Made by a program: the position numbers and the translations under genes
Origin: Candidatus Ulvibacter alkanivorans
GTDB lineage: Bacteria > Bacteroidota > Bacteroidia > Flavobacteriales > Flavobacteriaceae
Direction: 5' to 3'
Assembly: GCF_003333325.1 (NCBI RefSeq)
Contig: NZ_QOLC01000099.1
Coordinates: 1 to 64,000, forward strand
DNA: 64,000 bases
Part shown: piece by piece, positions 28,347 to 37,507 of the stretch
How the letters are laid out: each line of letters begins with the position of its first letter
Numbering within the stretch: the stretch's first letter is position 1
Notes under the pieces: generated by a model
What the model was told of the DNA's origin: nothing
What the model saw: only the letters and a program-made list of their open reading frames with translations
Databases searched by the model: none

Positions 28347-29543
28347 TTATCGCAACGGAAGCACGGCATGCTTCTTTAAATAAGAAACCACATATAGGTA
28401 ACGTACAGCCAATGCTACAAACAATGGAATAAATCCGATGGCAAACGCTTGTACTCCTGTGAACCAGTGAATTACTAATAACGTTAATAGCAATAATAGA
28501 AAGATCACATACTTGCGTACCCAAGCCTTTGGTTTGCGTTTGGCAATGGCGTAAGCGATTAATACGTTGAAGGGAAAGGCCCACAGCAAATTGTAATTAT
28601 TGGCAGTGGCACTGTGATCGGTGGCAAACCACAATAAAAGTAAGATGATCCCGATAACTCCGGTTATGGAAATTAGTAACACATCGGTAAGTCTACTTCT
28701 AGTGTCATGCCTATAATCGCGATAGGTAATAAATAAAATTAGTATCGCAATTAAACCAAAGATGGCCAGTGGGCTGGTCACGAACGAATTTTTGGTTTCT
28801 TCTCGATCAGCATCGTAGAGCGTAGTGGTGTTTTTTACTAAGGGTACCTTTTCTGAACCACGTTGTAAGGTAGCTGTTTCGGTCGCCTTAAAGATATAAT
28901 CGGGTAAGAATTGATATTCCCAGGCGGTGGCTTTTTGATCGACTACAGCGCCTATGGCCACATCCATTCCCAGACTGCCCCAAGTGTTTGCGTTTACATT
29001 CTTTTGGATCAATTCACGAAAACTATAGGTTTCGGTAACAAAATCGTCAGTATACTGCAATCGTTCGCCCAATACTCTTTTTAATACATCTCTTATTTTT
29101 GTCGCACAATTGTCGTAGAAGAAGTCGTAACGGTAGGCGCGGTTTTGTGGACGGGCATTGGTTTGCAAATATTCAAAGAGCGCTTCTTTCTCGACCAGTG
29201 TAAGGTCTAGTTGTTGTTCTTTGATCCAACGGTTTTCGGCTACATAACGTCTGTAAAAGGGTTCGTAGTAGCCTTCGCTCAACTCGTACAATAACTTTCC
29301 TTGTGCGAACTTGGTATAGAAATTAGGAGTGTTGAAATTATAAGTGCCGTAGTTATATACAATATCATAACCGTTCACCGTATCTTTTACTCTAAAGGCG
29401 CTGTGTCCAAATTTATCGTAGAGCTGATCGCCAGGGCCAATGGTGAGAATACTAATTTCGGTTGCTTCGGAAACAGGGATGAATTGCGCGTGTAGGGTCG
29501 TCCCTAAGAGTACGAGTAGGTAAAAAGATACTTTTTTTAGCAC
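28347..29543 (-). CDS. DUF4105 (Lnb N-terminal periplasmic domain) membrane protein
   Basis: 398 aa. A signal peptide (about 1-19, ending LHAQ) is followed by a periplasmic DUF4105 domain: LTIGPGDQLYDKFGHSAFRVKD, YNYGTYNFNTPNFYTKFAQGKL, and FFYDNCATKIRD with an NCAT cysteine block typical of this NlpC/P60-like fold. After about residue 255 there are five membrane helices. The domain occurs at the N-terminus of lacto-N-biosidase-associated proteins and is widespread in Bacteroidota; its function is not established. GTG start at 29543, supported by the signal peptide. Confidence 0.82.
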   Translation of the reverse strand: MLKKVSFYLLVLLGTTLHAQFIPVSEATEISILTIGPGDQLYDKFGHSAFRVKDTVNGYDIVYNYGTYNFNTPNFYTKFAQGKLLYELSEGYYEPFYRRYVAENRWIKEQQLDLTLVEKEALFEYLQTNARPQNRAYRYDFFYDNCATKIRDVLKRVLGERLQYTDDFVTETYSFRELIQKNVNANTWGSLGMDVAIGAVVDQKATAWEYQFLPDYIFKATETATLQRGSEKVPLVKNTTTLYDADREETKNSFVTSPLAIFGLIAILILFITYRDYRHDTRSRLTDVLLISITGVIGIILLLLWFATDHSATANNYNLLWAFPFNVLIAYAIAKRKPKAWVRKYVIFLLLLLTLLVIHWFTGVQAFAIGFIPLFVALAVRYLYVVSYLKKHAVLPLR

Positions 29544-29613
29544 AGTGTTCTAAGGATTGAATTTGTACAAAGTAACAAAACTTCCGGCGTTATTGTACGA
29601 TGATTTTATTCAC

Positions 29614-30684
29614 TTATCTAAAAATGCTCCAGTCAAGTTTTAACGAAAAGATATTGGAGTATAAGGCGGCACTTTGATCGCCTATATCGGTCAAGGCGTA
29701 GTCAACTTGTATGCCCTTGTACTTAAATCCTACACCAATATTAGGTTGAAATCCAACCGACTCACTACCGTCCAATTGTTGGATATTTTGAAAATTACCA
29801 ACGCCGGCACGTACAAACACCAGATCGATATAGCCAAATTCGAAACCACCCGATGGTGTAATACTTGTAAAAGAAGTAGAAATAATATCGTTGGTTTGTG
29901 CAAATCGGAAATTGAGATCGACCTCTGTAAGCAGCGAAAAATCATAGTGAAACACAAACTTCTTTGAGACCCCTAACTGTAATTTAGGAATAGTGATCTC
30001 GGTGGTTTCGGGCAACTCCTGATTTTGACCTTCAACCGCATCTTGAATTTCAGCAAACTTCTCTTCGTCGATGCTCCAAGCATTAAAGGTAGTTGTTATA
30101 TCTCTTGCCATCAATCCGAACTTCCAATCGTTATCCGATTGAAATTGTATACCGGCATCCAGACCAAACCCCCAAGAGGAGGCAAAATCACCTATGATTC
30201 TGCGAATTACCTTGGCATTTACACCTATGTTCAAACCATCCAGAGGTAAAGCGCGTGCATACGAAAAGGTAACTCCGTAATCGGCAGTAGAGAACAAACT
30301 TATATTGTCGTAATTGGGTAAGCCATCGTCATCGAGTAACTGAGTGGTATTTAAGATGTCGTCCACACCAAATCGAATTATTGACAGTCCTACGGCGCTT
30401 CTATCGTCCAGTGGCATCGCGAAACCTGCATAATCGTAATTTGCAATATTGGCAAAGTAGGATGCGTGCATCAACGAAAGCTCTTTATCTTCTAAATTGA
30501 CAAGGCCGGCGGGATTCCAGTACCCCGAGTTTACATCTCCGGTAGAAGCAACCACGGCATTCGCCATACCAAAGGCAGCAGCGTCCACGCCAATATTCAT
30601 AAATTCGTTGGAATATTTTCTGGTGGTTTGGGCCGAGGCCGCAATGGTAATGCTTAGAAATAAAATAAATAGGTTTTTCTTCAA
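29614..30684 (-). CDS. PorV/PorQ-family outer-membrane protein
   Basis: 356 aa from a TTG at 30684, which gives a clean signal peptide (MKKNLFILFLSITIAASAQ); a TTG six codons upstream (30702) is the alternative. The mature part is a predicted beta-barrel: NIGVDAAAFGMANAVVASTGDVNSGYWNPAGL is the FadL-like opening shared by PorV, PorQ and their paralogues, followed by repeating amphipathic strands, ending with a strand that has an aromatic near-terminal residue. PorV is the type IX secretion shuttle protein; this member looks like the PorV2-type paralogue, and a role in secretion is only by family. (The motif above is read in pieces: NIGVDAAAFGMANAVV and GYWNPAGL.). Confidence 0.78.
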   Translation of the reverse strand: MKKNLFILFLSITIAASAQTTRKYSNEFMNIGVDAAAFGMANAVVASTGDVNSGYWNPAGLVNLEDKELSLMHASYFANIANYDYAGFAMPLDDRSAVGLSIIRFGVDDILNTTQLLDDDGLPNYDNISLFSTADYGVTFSYARALPLDGLNIGVNAKVIRRIIGDFASSWGFGLDAGIQFQSDNDWKFGLMARDITTTFNAWSIDEEKFAEIQDAVEGQNQELPETTEITIPKLQLGVSKKFVFHYDFSLLTEVDLNFRFAQTNDIISTSFTSITPSGGFEFGYIDLVFVRAGVGNFQNIQQLDGSESVGFQPNIGVGFKYKGIQVDYALTDIGDQSAALYSNIFSLKLDWSIFR

Positions 30685-30810
30685 GCCTGAAAATTTGCGC
30701 AAATATCTTACTATTTTACAGAATACTAAACTATATTTTTAAGGACATATTGTGTTTTCCTGCCCTTAGACGAAAATAGTTTGCTATTTTTACAACATTG
30801 ACCGCTATAT

Positions 30811-31560
30811 ATGATAAAACAAGTCCCAAACCTCATTACTTCGCTAAATTTACTCTGTGGCTGTGTGGCTGTTTTTTTTGCCGTATCCGGTGATCTTGTA
30901 ACCGCGGCTATTTTTGTTTGCTTCGGAATCTTCTTCGATTTCTTCGACGGACTCGCAGCGCGATTGCTACACGCACAAAGTGAAGTAGGGCTGCAATTAG
31001 ACTCACTGGCAGATGCTGTTACCAGCGGTGTCGTACCCGGAATCGTCATGGTGCAATTGTTAAGTGAAGCCTTGTTAGGAGGTCCTATGGTAATTGCCGA
31101 TACTTTTGGAAATGATACTTGGAATGAAGGGATGATTCGATATGTGCCTTTTGTGGGATTATTGATCACAGTAGCTTCTGTCTACCGCTTGGCAAAATTT
31201 AATGTGGACACGCGACAAACTTCAAGTTTTAGTGGGTTGCCTACTCCTGCCAACACCTTGTTGGTGTTAAGCTTGCCGTTGATCATACAATTTCAATACA
31301 GCGAATTGTTGGCGAGTATTATTTATAATCCGTGGTTCTTATTCGGATTTACAGTTTTGAGTTGCATACTGTTGAATGCTGAATTGCCTTTGTTTGCTTT
31401 AAAATTCAAACATTGGGGCTTTAAGGGCAATGCTGTGCGCTATATCTTTTTGGTATTGTGTGTGGTGCTGTTGGTGCTGTTTCAGTTTTTGGCGATTCCT
31501 ATGGTAATTGTATTATATGTGTTGCTATCGTTACTTTGGAAAGATAAGGAAATGCGTTAA
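30811..31560 (+). CDS. pssA: CDP-diacylglycerol-serine O-phosphatidyltransferase
   Basis: 249 aa, about seven or eight membrane segments. The CDP-alcohol phosphatidyltransferase signature D-G-x2-A-R-x8-G-x3-D-x3-D is complete at residues 46-68 (Asp46, Gly47, Arg51, Gly60, Asp64, Asp68). NLITSLNLLCGC at the N-terminus is typical of PssA. The enzyme makes phosphatidylserine from CDP-diacylglycerol and serine, the precursor of phosphatidylethanolamine. It starts 109 bases from the divergent PorV/PorQ gene. Its last codons form one conserved end of a repeat element (31554-31653). Confidence 0.93.
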   Translation: MIKQVPNLITSLNLLCGCVAVFFAVSGDLVTAAIFVCFGIFFDFFDGLAARLLHAQSEVGLQLDSLADAVTSGVVPGIVMVQLLSEALLGGPMVIADTFGNDTWNEGMIRYVPFVGLLITVASVYRLAKFNVDTRQTSSFSGLPTPANTLLVLSLPLIIQFQYSELLASIIYNPWFLFGFTVLSCILLNAELPLFALKFKHWGFKGNAVRYIFLVLCVVLLVLFQFLAIPMVIVLYVLLSLLWKDKEMR

Positions 31561-31653
31561 GGATAGAGCGAATTGTTTAAGCTCTTTGCCTATTTGAAAA
31601 ATAGCAAAAGCGAGTCGCGATAGCCTGACCGGGCTTTGCGTGGGAACGCCCAC
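31554..31653 (-). repeat. intergenic structured repeat element, copy 1
   Basis: On the plus strand the element runs from GCGTTAAGGATAGAGCG (overlapping the pssA stop) through a hairpin (arms near 31578-31592 and 31596-31613, with CTATTT/AAATAG at the tip), then GATAGCC, CCGGGC and finally GGGAACGCCCA. The two ends and the inner GATA-AGCC-CCGGGC blocks recur in copy 2 at 40054-40155, while the hairpin sequence differs. GTGGG-AACG-CCCAC at 31640-31653 is itself a perfect small stem. It lies between convergent pssA and lptB. Confidence 0.7.
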
Positions 31654-31662
31654 AAAAAAAAT

Positions 31663-32403
31663 CTAAAAATTAAGTTTCTTTTTACGCAATTCGAAGTTCT
31701 GGCCTAGATAAACTTTGCGAACCATTTCGTCGTTTGCTAATTCTTCGGGTTCGCCATGCTTTAAGATGCTCCCTTCGAACATGAGGTAGGTGCGGTCTGT
31801 AATGGCCAAGGTTTCCTGAACGTTGTGATCTGTAATAAGTATCCCTATGTTCTTGTTCTTAAGCTGTGCCACAATACGCTGAATATCCTCCACCGCAACA
31901 GGGTCTACACCGGCAAAGGGTTCGTCTAGCAAGATAAAATGTGGGTCGGTAGCAAGGGCGCGAGCAATTTCGGTTCTTCGACGTTCTCCACCACTTAACA
32001 AATCTCCTCGGTTCTTTCTAATATGACCAAGACCGAATTCCTCGATCAACTGGTCCATTTTTCTGCGTTGCTCCTGTTTGGAAAGGTTGGTAAGTTGTAA
32101 TACACTAAGAATGTTGTCTTCGACACTAAGTTTTCTAAAAACCGACGCTTCTTGAGCAAGATATCCAATTCCGTTTTGTGCACGCTTGTACATAGGATAT
32201 TTGGTGATCTCTTTTCCCTCTAGAAAGATACGGCCACCGTTTGGTTTTATTAAGCCTACGATCATGTAGAAGGAAGTGGTCTTGCCGGCACCGTTAGGTC
32301 CTAAAAGTCCGACGATCTCTCCTTGGTTCACTTCTACAGTGATCCCTTTAACCACTTTGCGGCCTTTGTAGGATTTTACGAGGTCTTCAGCTTTTAGTTT
32401 CAT
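31663..32403 (-). CDS. lptB: LPS export ABC transporter ATP-binding protein
   Basis: 246 aa. Walker [10 protein letters not shown] at 35-43, Q-loop [13 protein letters not shown], signature LSGGERRR at 136-143, Walker B FILLDEP near 156-162 and the H-loop ITDHN. The YLAQE block and GERRR signature are diagnostic for LptB among ABC ATPases. It powers LptFG in pulling LPS from the inner membrane. It is the last gene of the minus-strand block kdsD-tatC-CMD-lptB, 54 bases after the CMD gene; kdsD and lptB both serve LPS. Confidence 0.95.
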   Translation of the reverse strand: MKLKAEDLVKSYKGRKVVKGITVEVNQGEIVGLLGPNGAGKTTSFYMIVGLIKPNGGRIFLEGKEITKYPMYKRAQNGIGYLAQEASVFRKLSVEDNILSVLQLTNLSKQEQRRKMDQLIEEFGLGHIRKNRGDLLSGGERRRTEIARALATDPHFILLDEPFAGVDPVAVEDIQRIVAQLKNKNIGILITDHNVQETLAITDRTYLMFEGSILKHGEPEELANDEMVRKVYLGQNFELRKKKLNF

Positions 32404-32457
32404 AAGGTGTTTGGCAATAGAACGTTAAAAGTAGGGTATAATTTTATGGACTAAAAA

Positions 32458-32811
32458 TTATTCACGGTTTTCTTCCAATGCTTCCCAATACTCGTAGGCT
32501 CTTCGTAAATGTGGGATCACGATGGTGCCGCCAATAAGTAATGAGATGCTTAAGGCTTCTACGACTTCTTCTTTAGAGATGTTCAATTTAAAACAGGCTT
32601 CCAAATGGTAGCGCACACAATCATCGCAACGCAACACCATAGAGTTTCCGAGTCCGAGTAATTCCTTGGTTCGTTTGTCTAAGGCTCCTTCGGAAAAGGC
32701 ATTGGTATCCAGATTAAAGATTCGTTTAATGACCTTATTGTTGTCTGCTAGTAGTTTATCGTTCATTCGTGAGCGATAGACATTAAATTCTTCGACTAAG
32801 TTAGTTGACAT
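32458..32811 (-). CDS. carboxymuconolactone decarboxylase family protein (AhpD-like)
   Basis: 117 aa, all-helical. RCDDCVRYHLEAC places a C-x2-C-x3-H set at Cys62, Cys65 and His69, the redox/catalytic triad of AhpD-like CMD proteins, and RTKELLGLGNSMVLRC is the preceding family helix. It may be a thiol peroxidase or disulfide-active protein; the substrate is unknown. Its start overlaps tatC by 11 bases, suggesting co-translation within an envelope-biogenesis operon. Confidence 0.88.
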   Translation of the reverse strand: MSTNLVEEFNVYRSRMNDKLLADNNKVIKRIFNLDTNAFSEGALDKRTKELLGLGNSMVLRCDDCVRYHLEACFKLNISKEEVVEALSISLLIGGTIVIPHLRRAYEYWEALEENRE

Positions 32812-33640
32812 TTGCTTTTGCTTTTCTTTTTTGTTTTCGCACTACGGCTTTAGAGATATAGATGCTAATTTCATATAAAATAACGACGGGCACTGCTACT
32901 ATTACTTGGCTGGCAATATCTGGTGGGGTAATGACCGCCGAAATAATTAGTACGATGACCAATGCAAATTTGCGATATTTCCGAAGAAATTCGGGAGTAA
33001 CCACACCAATTTTGGTTAAAAAATAAATGATGATGGGTAACTCGAAAATAAGTCCGCTGGCAAGCACCGAGGCGCGCACCAACGATATATAACTGCTAAG
33101 GTCGAAGTCATTGAATACCTGTTCGCTAACTTTATAGCTTCCGAGGAAATTAATAGAAAGCGGAGTAACCACATAATATCCAAACAGCACGCCAATAAAG
33201 AAAAGAAAGGAAGCAACGATTATGAATCCGCGACTGGTCTTTCGTTCTTCATTTCGCAATCCCGGGCTAATAAATTTCCAAAATTCGTACAAGACGTAGG
33301 GGAAGGCCACGATAAAACCTGCCGTGATAGAGGTCCAAATGTGCGCAGAAAACTGCCCTGCCATGGTACGACTTTGAATACGAAACGGGAGTTCTTCAAA
33401 ACAAAAACTTTCCATGCCAATAAAGCGGGCTGCCTTACAAAGCAGGCGATAGGTAGGAAAGTCGGCCTGTTTAGGTCCCAAGAGCAATACGTCGAAAATA
33501 AAGGATTTAGCGATAAAAGCTATGGAGGCCATGAGTACGACGGCAATGGTCGCTCGAATTAAATGCCAGCGTAGTTCTTCCAAATGATCGAGAAAGGACA
33601 TTTCTTTCTCAACACTCTTATTTGTAATGCGTTTTGTCAT
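32801..33640 (-). CDS. tatC: Sec-independent protein translocase subunit TatC
   Basis: 279 aa with six membrane segments. MSFLDHLEELRWHLIRA near the N-terminus is the TatC signature (HLEELR), and FGYYVVTP, LPIIIYFLTKIGVVTP and ITPPDIASQ mark the conserved loops. It recognises twin-arginine signal peptides. TatA/B partners are not in the window. The start shares one base with the kdsD stop region (33640), consistent with one operon. Confidence 0.94.
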   Translation of the reverse strand: MTKRITNKSVEKEMSFLDHLEELRWHLIRATIAVVLMASIAFIAKSFIFDVLLLGPKQADFPTYRLLCKAARFIGMESFCFEELPFRIQSRTMAGQFSAHIWTSITAGFIVAFPYVLYEFWKFISPGLRNEERKTSRGFIIVASFLFFIGVLFGYYVVTPLSINFLGSYKVSEQVFNDFDLSSYISLVRASVLASGLIFELPIIIYFLTKIGVVTPEFLRKYRKFALVIVLIISAVITPPDIASQVIVAVPVVILYEISIYISKAVVRKQKRKAKANVN

Positions 33641-34605
33641 TAAATAATACCTTCCTTGGTAAGGTTGTGAATATGTACTACGCCACAGTAGTTGCCGTTA
33701 TCTTCGGCAAGAATTTGAGTAATTCCGTAATCGTCCATTAATTGCATAGCTTCGATCGCCATGGCATCATTCGCTATTTTCTTCGGATTTACGGTCATAA
33801 TGTCTTTGGCAGTTAACCCTTTAAAATTATCAACTTTGGTAAGCATACGTCGTAGGTCACCATCTGTAATAATTCCAACAATCTTGTTGTCTTCTACTAC
33901 GGCTGTAACACCAAGCATTTTTTCTGAAATCTCTACGATCACTTTTTTTACGTCGGTGTCCGGATTTACTTGTGGCTTTTCGTTCAGCGATGTTAAATTG
34001 CTAACGCGAAGGTACAATTTTTTGCCTAGTGAACCACCCGGATGGAACTTGGCAAAATCCTTGCTTGAAAACCCTCTCAGGTCAAGCAAACACATGGCCA
34101 AGGCGTCTCCTATTACCAATTGGGCAGTGGTACTTGTGGTAGGAGCGAGGTTGTTTGGGCATGCTTCTTTCTCGGCGTAGGCATGTAATACATAATTGGC
34201 TTGTTGCCCTAGGAACGACTCCCGATTCGAGGTTATGGCGATTAATTTGTTTCCTATCGCCTTTATTAGAGGAACCAAGACCTTGATCTCTGGCGTATTT
34301 CCGCTTTTTGAAATACAGATCACGATATCTTTTTGCTGAATGGTTCCTAAGTCTCCGTGAATGGCGTCGGCGGCATGCATGAAAATAGCCGGTGTTCCTG
34401 TGGAGTTTAGGGTGGCAACGATCTTGGTAGCGATATTAGCGCTTTTACCAATGCCGGTAACGATCACACGGCCTTCAGAATTGTAAATGTAGTCTACAGC
34501 GTCGGCAAATTCTTCGTCAACAAGATTGGCAAGGTTTCTGATGGCCTTACTTTCAGTATCGATTGTTTTTTTGGCAACGGCAATGATTCTATCTTGATTG
34601 TTCAA
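33640..34605 (-). CDS. kdsD: KpsF/GutQ-family arabinose-5-phosphate isomerase
   Basis: 321 aa. N-terminal SIS domain (about 35-170) with GRVIVTGIGKSANIATKIVATL and HAADAIHGDLG, SKSGNTPEI, then FHPGGSLGKKL, the hallmark of the KpsF/GutQ family. Two CBS domains follow from about 205 to the C-terminus. It converts ribulose-5-phosphate to arabinose-5-phosphate, the first step to Kdo for LPS. It is first gene of the minus-strand block and has a good flavobacterial promoter about 100 bases upstream. Confidence 0.93.
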   Translation of the reverse strand: MNNQDRIIAVAKKTIDTESKAIRNLANLVDEEFADAVDYIYNSEGRVIVTGIGKSANIATKIVATLNSTGTPAIFMHAADAIHGDLGTIQQKDIVICISKSGNTPEIKVLVPLIKAIGNKLIAITSNRESFLGQQANYVLHAYAEKEACPNNLAPTTSTTAQLVIGDALAMCLLDLRGFSSKDFAKFHPGGSLGKKLYLRVSNLTSLNEKPQVNPDTDVKKVIVEISEKMLGVTAVVEDNKIVGIITDGDLRRMLTKVDNFKGLTAKDIMTVNPKKIANDAMAIEAMQLMDDYGITQILAEDNGNYCGVVHIHNLTKEGII

Positions 34606-34706
34606 ATTTTACGCTTTTGATAGTTTGTAACTGTATAAGAAATTAGTATATTTAAATACCTAAACAATAATCTTTCTAATAAGATACAGTTTTGTCATAA
34701 AGGTTG

Positions 34707-34738
34707 CAAAATTACAATTGTTCCCCAGTTCATGCAAT
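34707..34738 (-). promoter_or_regulatory. predicted promoter of kdsD-tatC-CMD-lptB
   Basis: On the minus strand TAATTTTG (34714 to 34707) fits the Bacteroidota -7 consensus TAnnTTTG exactly, and ATTG (34738 to 34735) lies 24 bases upstream, the expected place for the -33 element. It leaves a leader of roughly 95 bases before kdsD. Confidence 0.6.
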
Positions 34739-34787
34739 TTTAATTTACCATGTACATAAATAGTAGTATTAACAGAAACATAGCAGC

Positions 34788-36980
34788 GTGACGCAGATAG
34801 ACCTATACGCGGCACTTAAGAAGTATTTTGGATTTAGCCGATTTAAAGGCCTTCAAGAAGATGTGATTAAAAGCATTATTTCGGGTCATAACACCTTCGT
34901 TATTATGCCGACAGGGGGTGGTAAATCCCTTTGCTACCAATTGCCCGCCCTCATACAAGATGGAACCGCCATTGTCGTTTCTCCACTTATTGCTTTAATG
35001 AAAAATCAAGTAGATGCCTTACGTGCGCTTTCTTCGGAAGAAGGTATTGCTCATGTCTTGAACTCGTCCTTGAATAAGACCGAAGTCAAGAAAGTAAAAG
35101 ATGATATAAATTCGGGAGTGACTAAATTATTATACGTTGCCCCAGAATCCTTGACGAAAACGGAATACGTAGATTTTTTACAGTCGCAAACTATTTCATT
35201 TGTTGCCATAGACGAAGCACATTGTATTAGTGAATGGGGACATGACTTTCGCCCCGAGTACAGAAACTTAAAAAGCATCATTAAGCGAATTGGTGATGAT
35301 ATACCTATTATCGGACTTACTGCTACGGCAACTCCTAAAGTTCAAGAAGATATATTGAAGAATTTGGGTATGACCGATGCAAATACGTTTAAAGCATCTT
35401 TTAATCGCCCTAATTTATATTATGAGATCCGGCCAAAGACCAAAAATGTCGATTCCGATATTACCCGATTTGTAAAAAAGAACGAAGGTAAGAGCGGGAT
35501 TATCTATTGTTTGAGCCGTAAGCGCGTAGAAGAACTAGCGCAAACACTGCAAGTAAACGGTATTAAAGCTGTTCCCTATCATGCCGGTTTGGATGCAAAG
35601 ACCCGAGTAAAGCATCAAGATATGTTCCTTATGGAAGATGCCGATGTGGTCGTGGCGACCATCGCATTTGGTATGGGGATCGATAAACCCGACGTTCGGT
35701 TTGTAGTGCATAACGATATTCCGAAGAGTATTGAAAGCTATTATCAAGAAACCGGTCGCGCCGGTAGGGATGGGGGAGAAGGCCATTGCTTGGCTTTTTA
35801 CAGTTATAAGGACATCGAGAAACTCGAAAAGTTTATGAGTGGAAAACCGGTGGCCGAACAAGAGATCGGGCATGCCTTATTACAAGAGGTGGTAGCATTC
35901 GCCGAAACATCAATCTCTCGTAGAAAATTCATCTTACATTATTTTGGAGAAGAGTTCGATACCGAAACCGGAGAAGGCGGTGACATGGATGACAATATGC
36001 GCTATCCCAAAAAAAAGACCGAAGCACAAGATGAAGCCGTAAAATTATTATCGGTCATTGAAAAAACCAACGAACAGTATAAGTCTAAAGAAGTGGTGAA
36101 CGTTTTAGTGGGTAAAGTAAATGCCATGATAAAATCACACCGAACCGATACGCAAGCGTTCTTTGGCTCCGGCTCGAATCACGATGCGGCATTTTGGATG
36201 GCGCTGCTTCGCCAATTGTTAGTGGCAGGCTATATTAAAAAGGATATTGAAAGCTATGGTGTTGTCAAGCTTACGAAACGAGGTAAAGAGTATCTCAAAT
36301 CACCTACCTCTTTTATGATGACCGAGGATCACAGCTACAAAGAAGCTAACGATGATGCGATCGTAGTCGCACAAAAAGGGGGTGCTTCCACCGATGAGAA
36401 CTTATATAAATTACTGAAGGCCGAGCGTAAAAAAGTCGCCGATTCTCTAGATCTTCCACCTTTTGTTATCTTTCAAGATCCTTCCTTAGAAGATATGGCA
36501 TTAAAATACCCCATTACCATGGACGAACTCTCTAATGTCTATGGCGTAGGTGAGGGGAAGGCCAAAAAGTATGGTGCCTCTTTCTTAAAGTTAATTCAAG
36601 ATTATGTGGAAGAGAACGATGTAATTCGTCCGGATGATTTTGTGGTGAAGTCTACCGGTTCTAACAGTGCTCTTAAACTCTACATCATTCAAAGTGTAGA
36701 CAGGAAATTGCCATTAGATGATATCGCCGATGCCAGGGGACTGGAAATGCCTCAATTTATTAAAGAGATGGAGGCCATTGTCTATAGTGGTACCAAGCTG
36801 AATATTAATTATTGGATCGATGAAATTTTAGATGAGGACCAACAAGAAGAGATCCATGAGTATTTTTTAGAGGCCGAGAACGATACTATCGAAACGGCTA
36901 TGGAAGAATTTGATGGAGAATACGATACGGAAGAACTTCGTTTATACCGTATTAAGTTTATTAGCGAAGTCGCCAATTAG
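34788..36980 (+). CDS. recQ: ATP-dependent DNA helicase RecQ
   Basis: 730 aa. Helicase motifs: PTGGGKS at 41-47, [17 protein letters not shown] from 142, [19 protein letters not shown] and ETGRAGRDG. An RQC-like winged-helix region follows and an HRDC-like segment is at about 535-610 ([17 protein letters not shown]). The four Cys of the usual RecQ zinc site are missing: the region after [13 protein letters not shown] has no cysteine and reads [10 protein letters not shown] instead. GTG start at 34788. Roles are in recombination and fork repair. Confidence 0.93.
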   Translation: MTQIDLYAALKKYFGFSRFKGLQEDVIKSIISGHNTFVIMPTGGGKSLCYQLPALIQDGTAIVVSPLIALMKNQVDALRALSSEEGIAHVLNSSLNKTEVKKVKDDINSGVTKLLYVAPESLTKTEYVDFLQSQTISFVAIDEAHCISEWGHDFRPEYRNLKSIIKRIGDDIPIIGLTATATPKVQEDILKNLGMTDANTFKASFNRPNLYYEIRPKTKNVDSDITRFVKKNEGKSGIIYCLSRKRVEELAQTLQVNGIKAVPYHAGLDAKTRVKHQDMFLMEDADVVVATIAFGMGIDKPDVRFVVHNDIPKSIESYYQETGRAGRDGGEGHCLAFYSYKDIEKLEKFMSGKPVAEQEIGHALLQEVVAFAETSISRRKFILHYFGEEFDTETGEGGDMDDNMRYPKKKTEAQDEAVKLLSVIEKTNEQYKSKEVVNVLVGKVNAMIKSHRTDTQAFFGSGSNHDAAFWMALLRQLLVAGYIKKDIESYGVVKLTKRGKEYLKSPTSFMMTEDHSYKEANDDAIVVAQKGGASTDENLYKLLKAERKKVADSLDLPPFVIFQDPSLEDMALKYPITMDELSNVYGVGEGKAKKYGASFLKLIQDYVEENDVIRPDDFVVKSTGSNSALKLYIIQSVDRKLPLDDIADARGLEMPQFIKEMEAIVYSGTKLNINYWIDEILDEDQQEEIHEYFLEAENDTIETAMEEFDGEYDTEELRLYRIKFISEVAN

Positions 36981-36993
36981 AACGAATCGTAAA

Positions 36994-37446
36994 CTATTCC
37001 ATTGCAGCTTCTACTGCTTCCCAAGTATCCCAGATTTCAGCGTATAATCTTTTGAATTCGACGGCATGTTCACTTTCTTTCAATTGCTCGAACAATTCGT
37101 GCATCTCGCCACGTAGTTCCGGATAGTGATCGGTAACTTGGGTCATCTGATCCCAAGCCACTATATGCGACCGAAATGCTTCTTTGAAGGGTTCGGGGCA
37201 TTCTTCTAGATCTATTGCTTTCATGCCGGCAACATATTCGTCTATAGTTTCGCTAAGCGATCTGGTTTTAGACTGTTTGTTACGCAACTTGCCCAAGGCT
37301 GCATCTGCCTCGAACACTTTCATAGTACAATTAGAATTTCCGGTAGTTGAAATAACTTCGGAAACTTCCGAACGTTCAATTGGCTGTTTAAACGCCATAA
37401 GCGCAAGCAGCATTGAAAAGAATAGAACAAAATAGCTTAGTCTCAT
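36994..37446 (-). CDS. small exported protein of unknown function
   Basis: 150 aa. A signal peptide (about 1-18, LSYFVLFFSMLLALMAF) precedes an acidic, helix-rich mature part with few features (EADAALGKLRNKQSKTRSLSET, DTWEAVEAAME at the C-terminus). I do not recognise a family; four-helix metal-binding proteins have a similar look but no clear ligand set is visible. It converges with recQ with 13 bases between stops, and lies 61 bases from the M14 peptidase gene on the same strand. Confidence 0.6.
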   Translation of the reverse strand: MRLSYFVLFFSMLLALMAFKQPIERSEVSEVISTTGNSNCTMKVFEADAALGKLRNKQSKTRSLSETIDEYVAGMKAIDLEECPEPFKEAFRSHIVAWDQMTQVTDHYPELRGEMHELFEQLKESEHAVEFKRLYAEIWDTWEAVEAAME

Positions 37447-37507
37447 GGCAATCAGTTTATTAGTACCACTCTAAGATACTAAAAAAATCGATAGCTTTTC
37501 AGAATCG

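Noticed and set aside
31640..31653. GTGGG-AACG-CCCAC hairpin as a rho-independent terminator
   Set aside because: It is followed by A, not T, on the plus strand and lacks a T run on the 3' side in either direction; it is better explained as the conserved end of the repeat element.
33761..34180. 139-codon open frame on the plus strand opposite kdsD
   Set aside because: Shadow of kdsD on the other strand; Ser/Thr/Val-rich composition typical of antisense frames and no family features. The same holds for the frames opposite the GT4 gene at 1599-2015 and opposite pyrD at 47473-47835.
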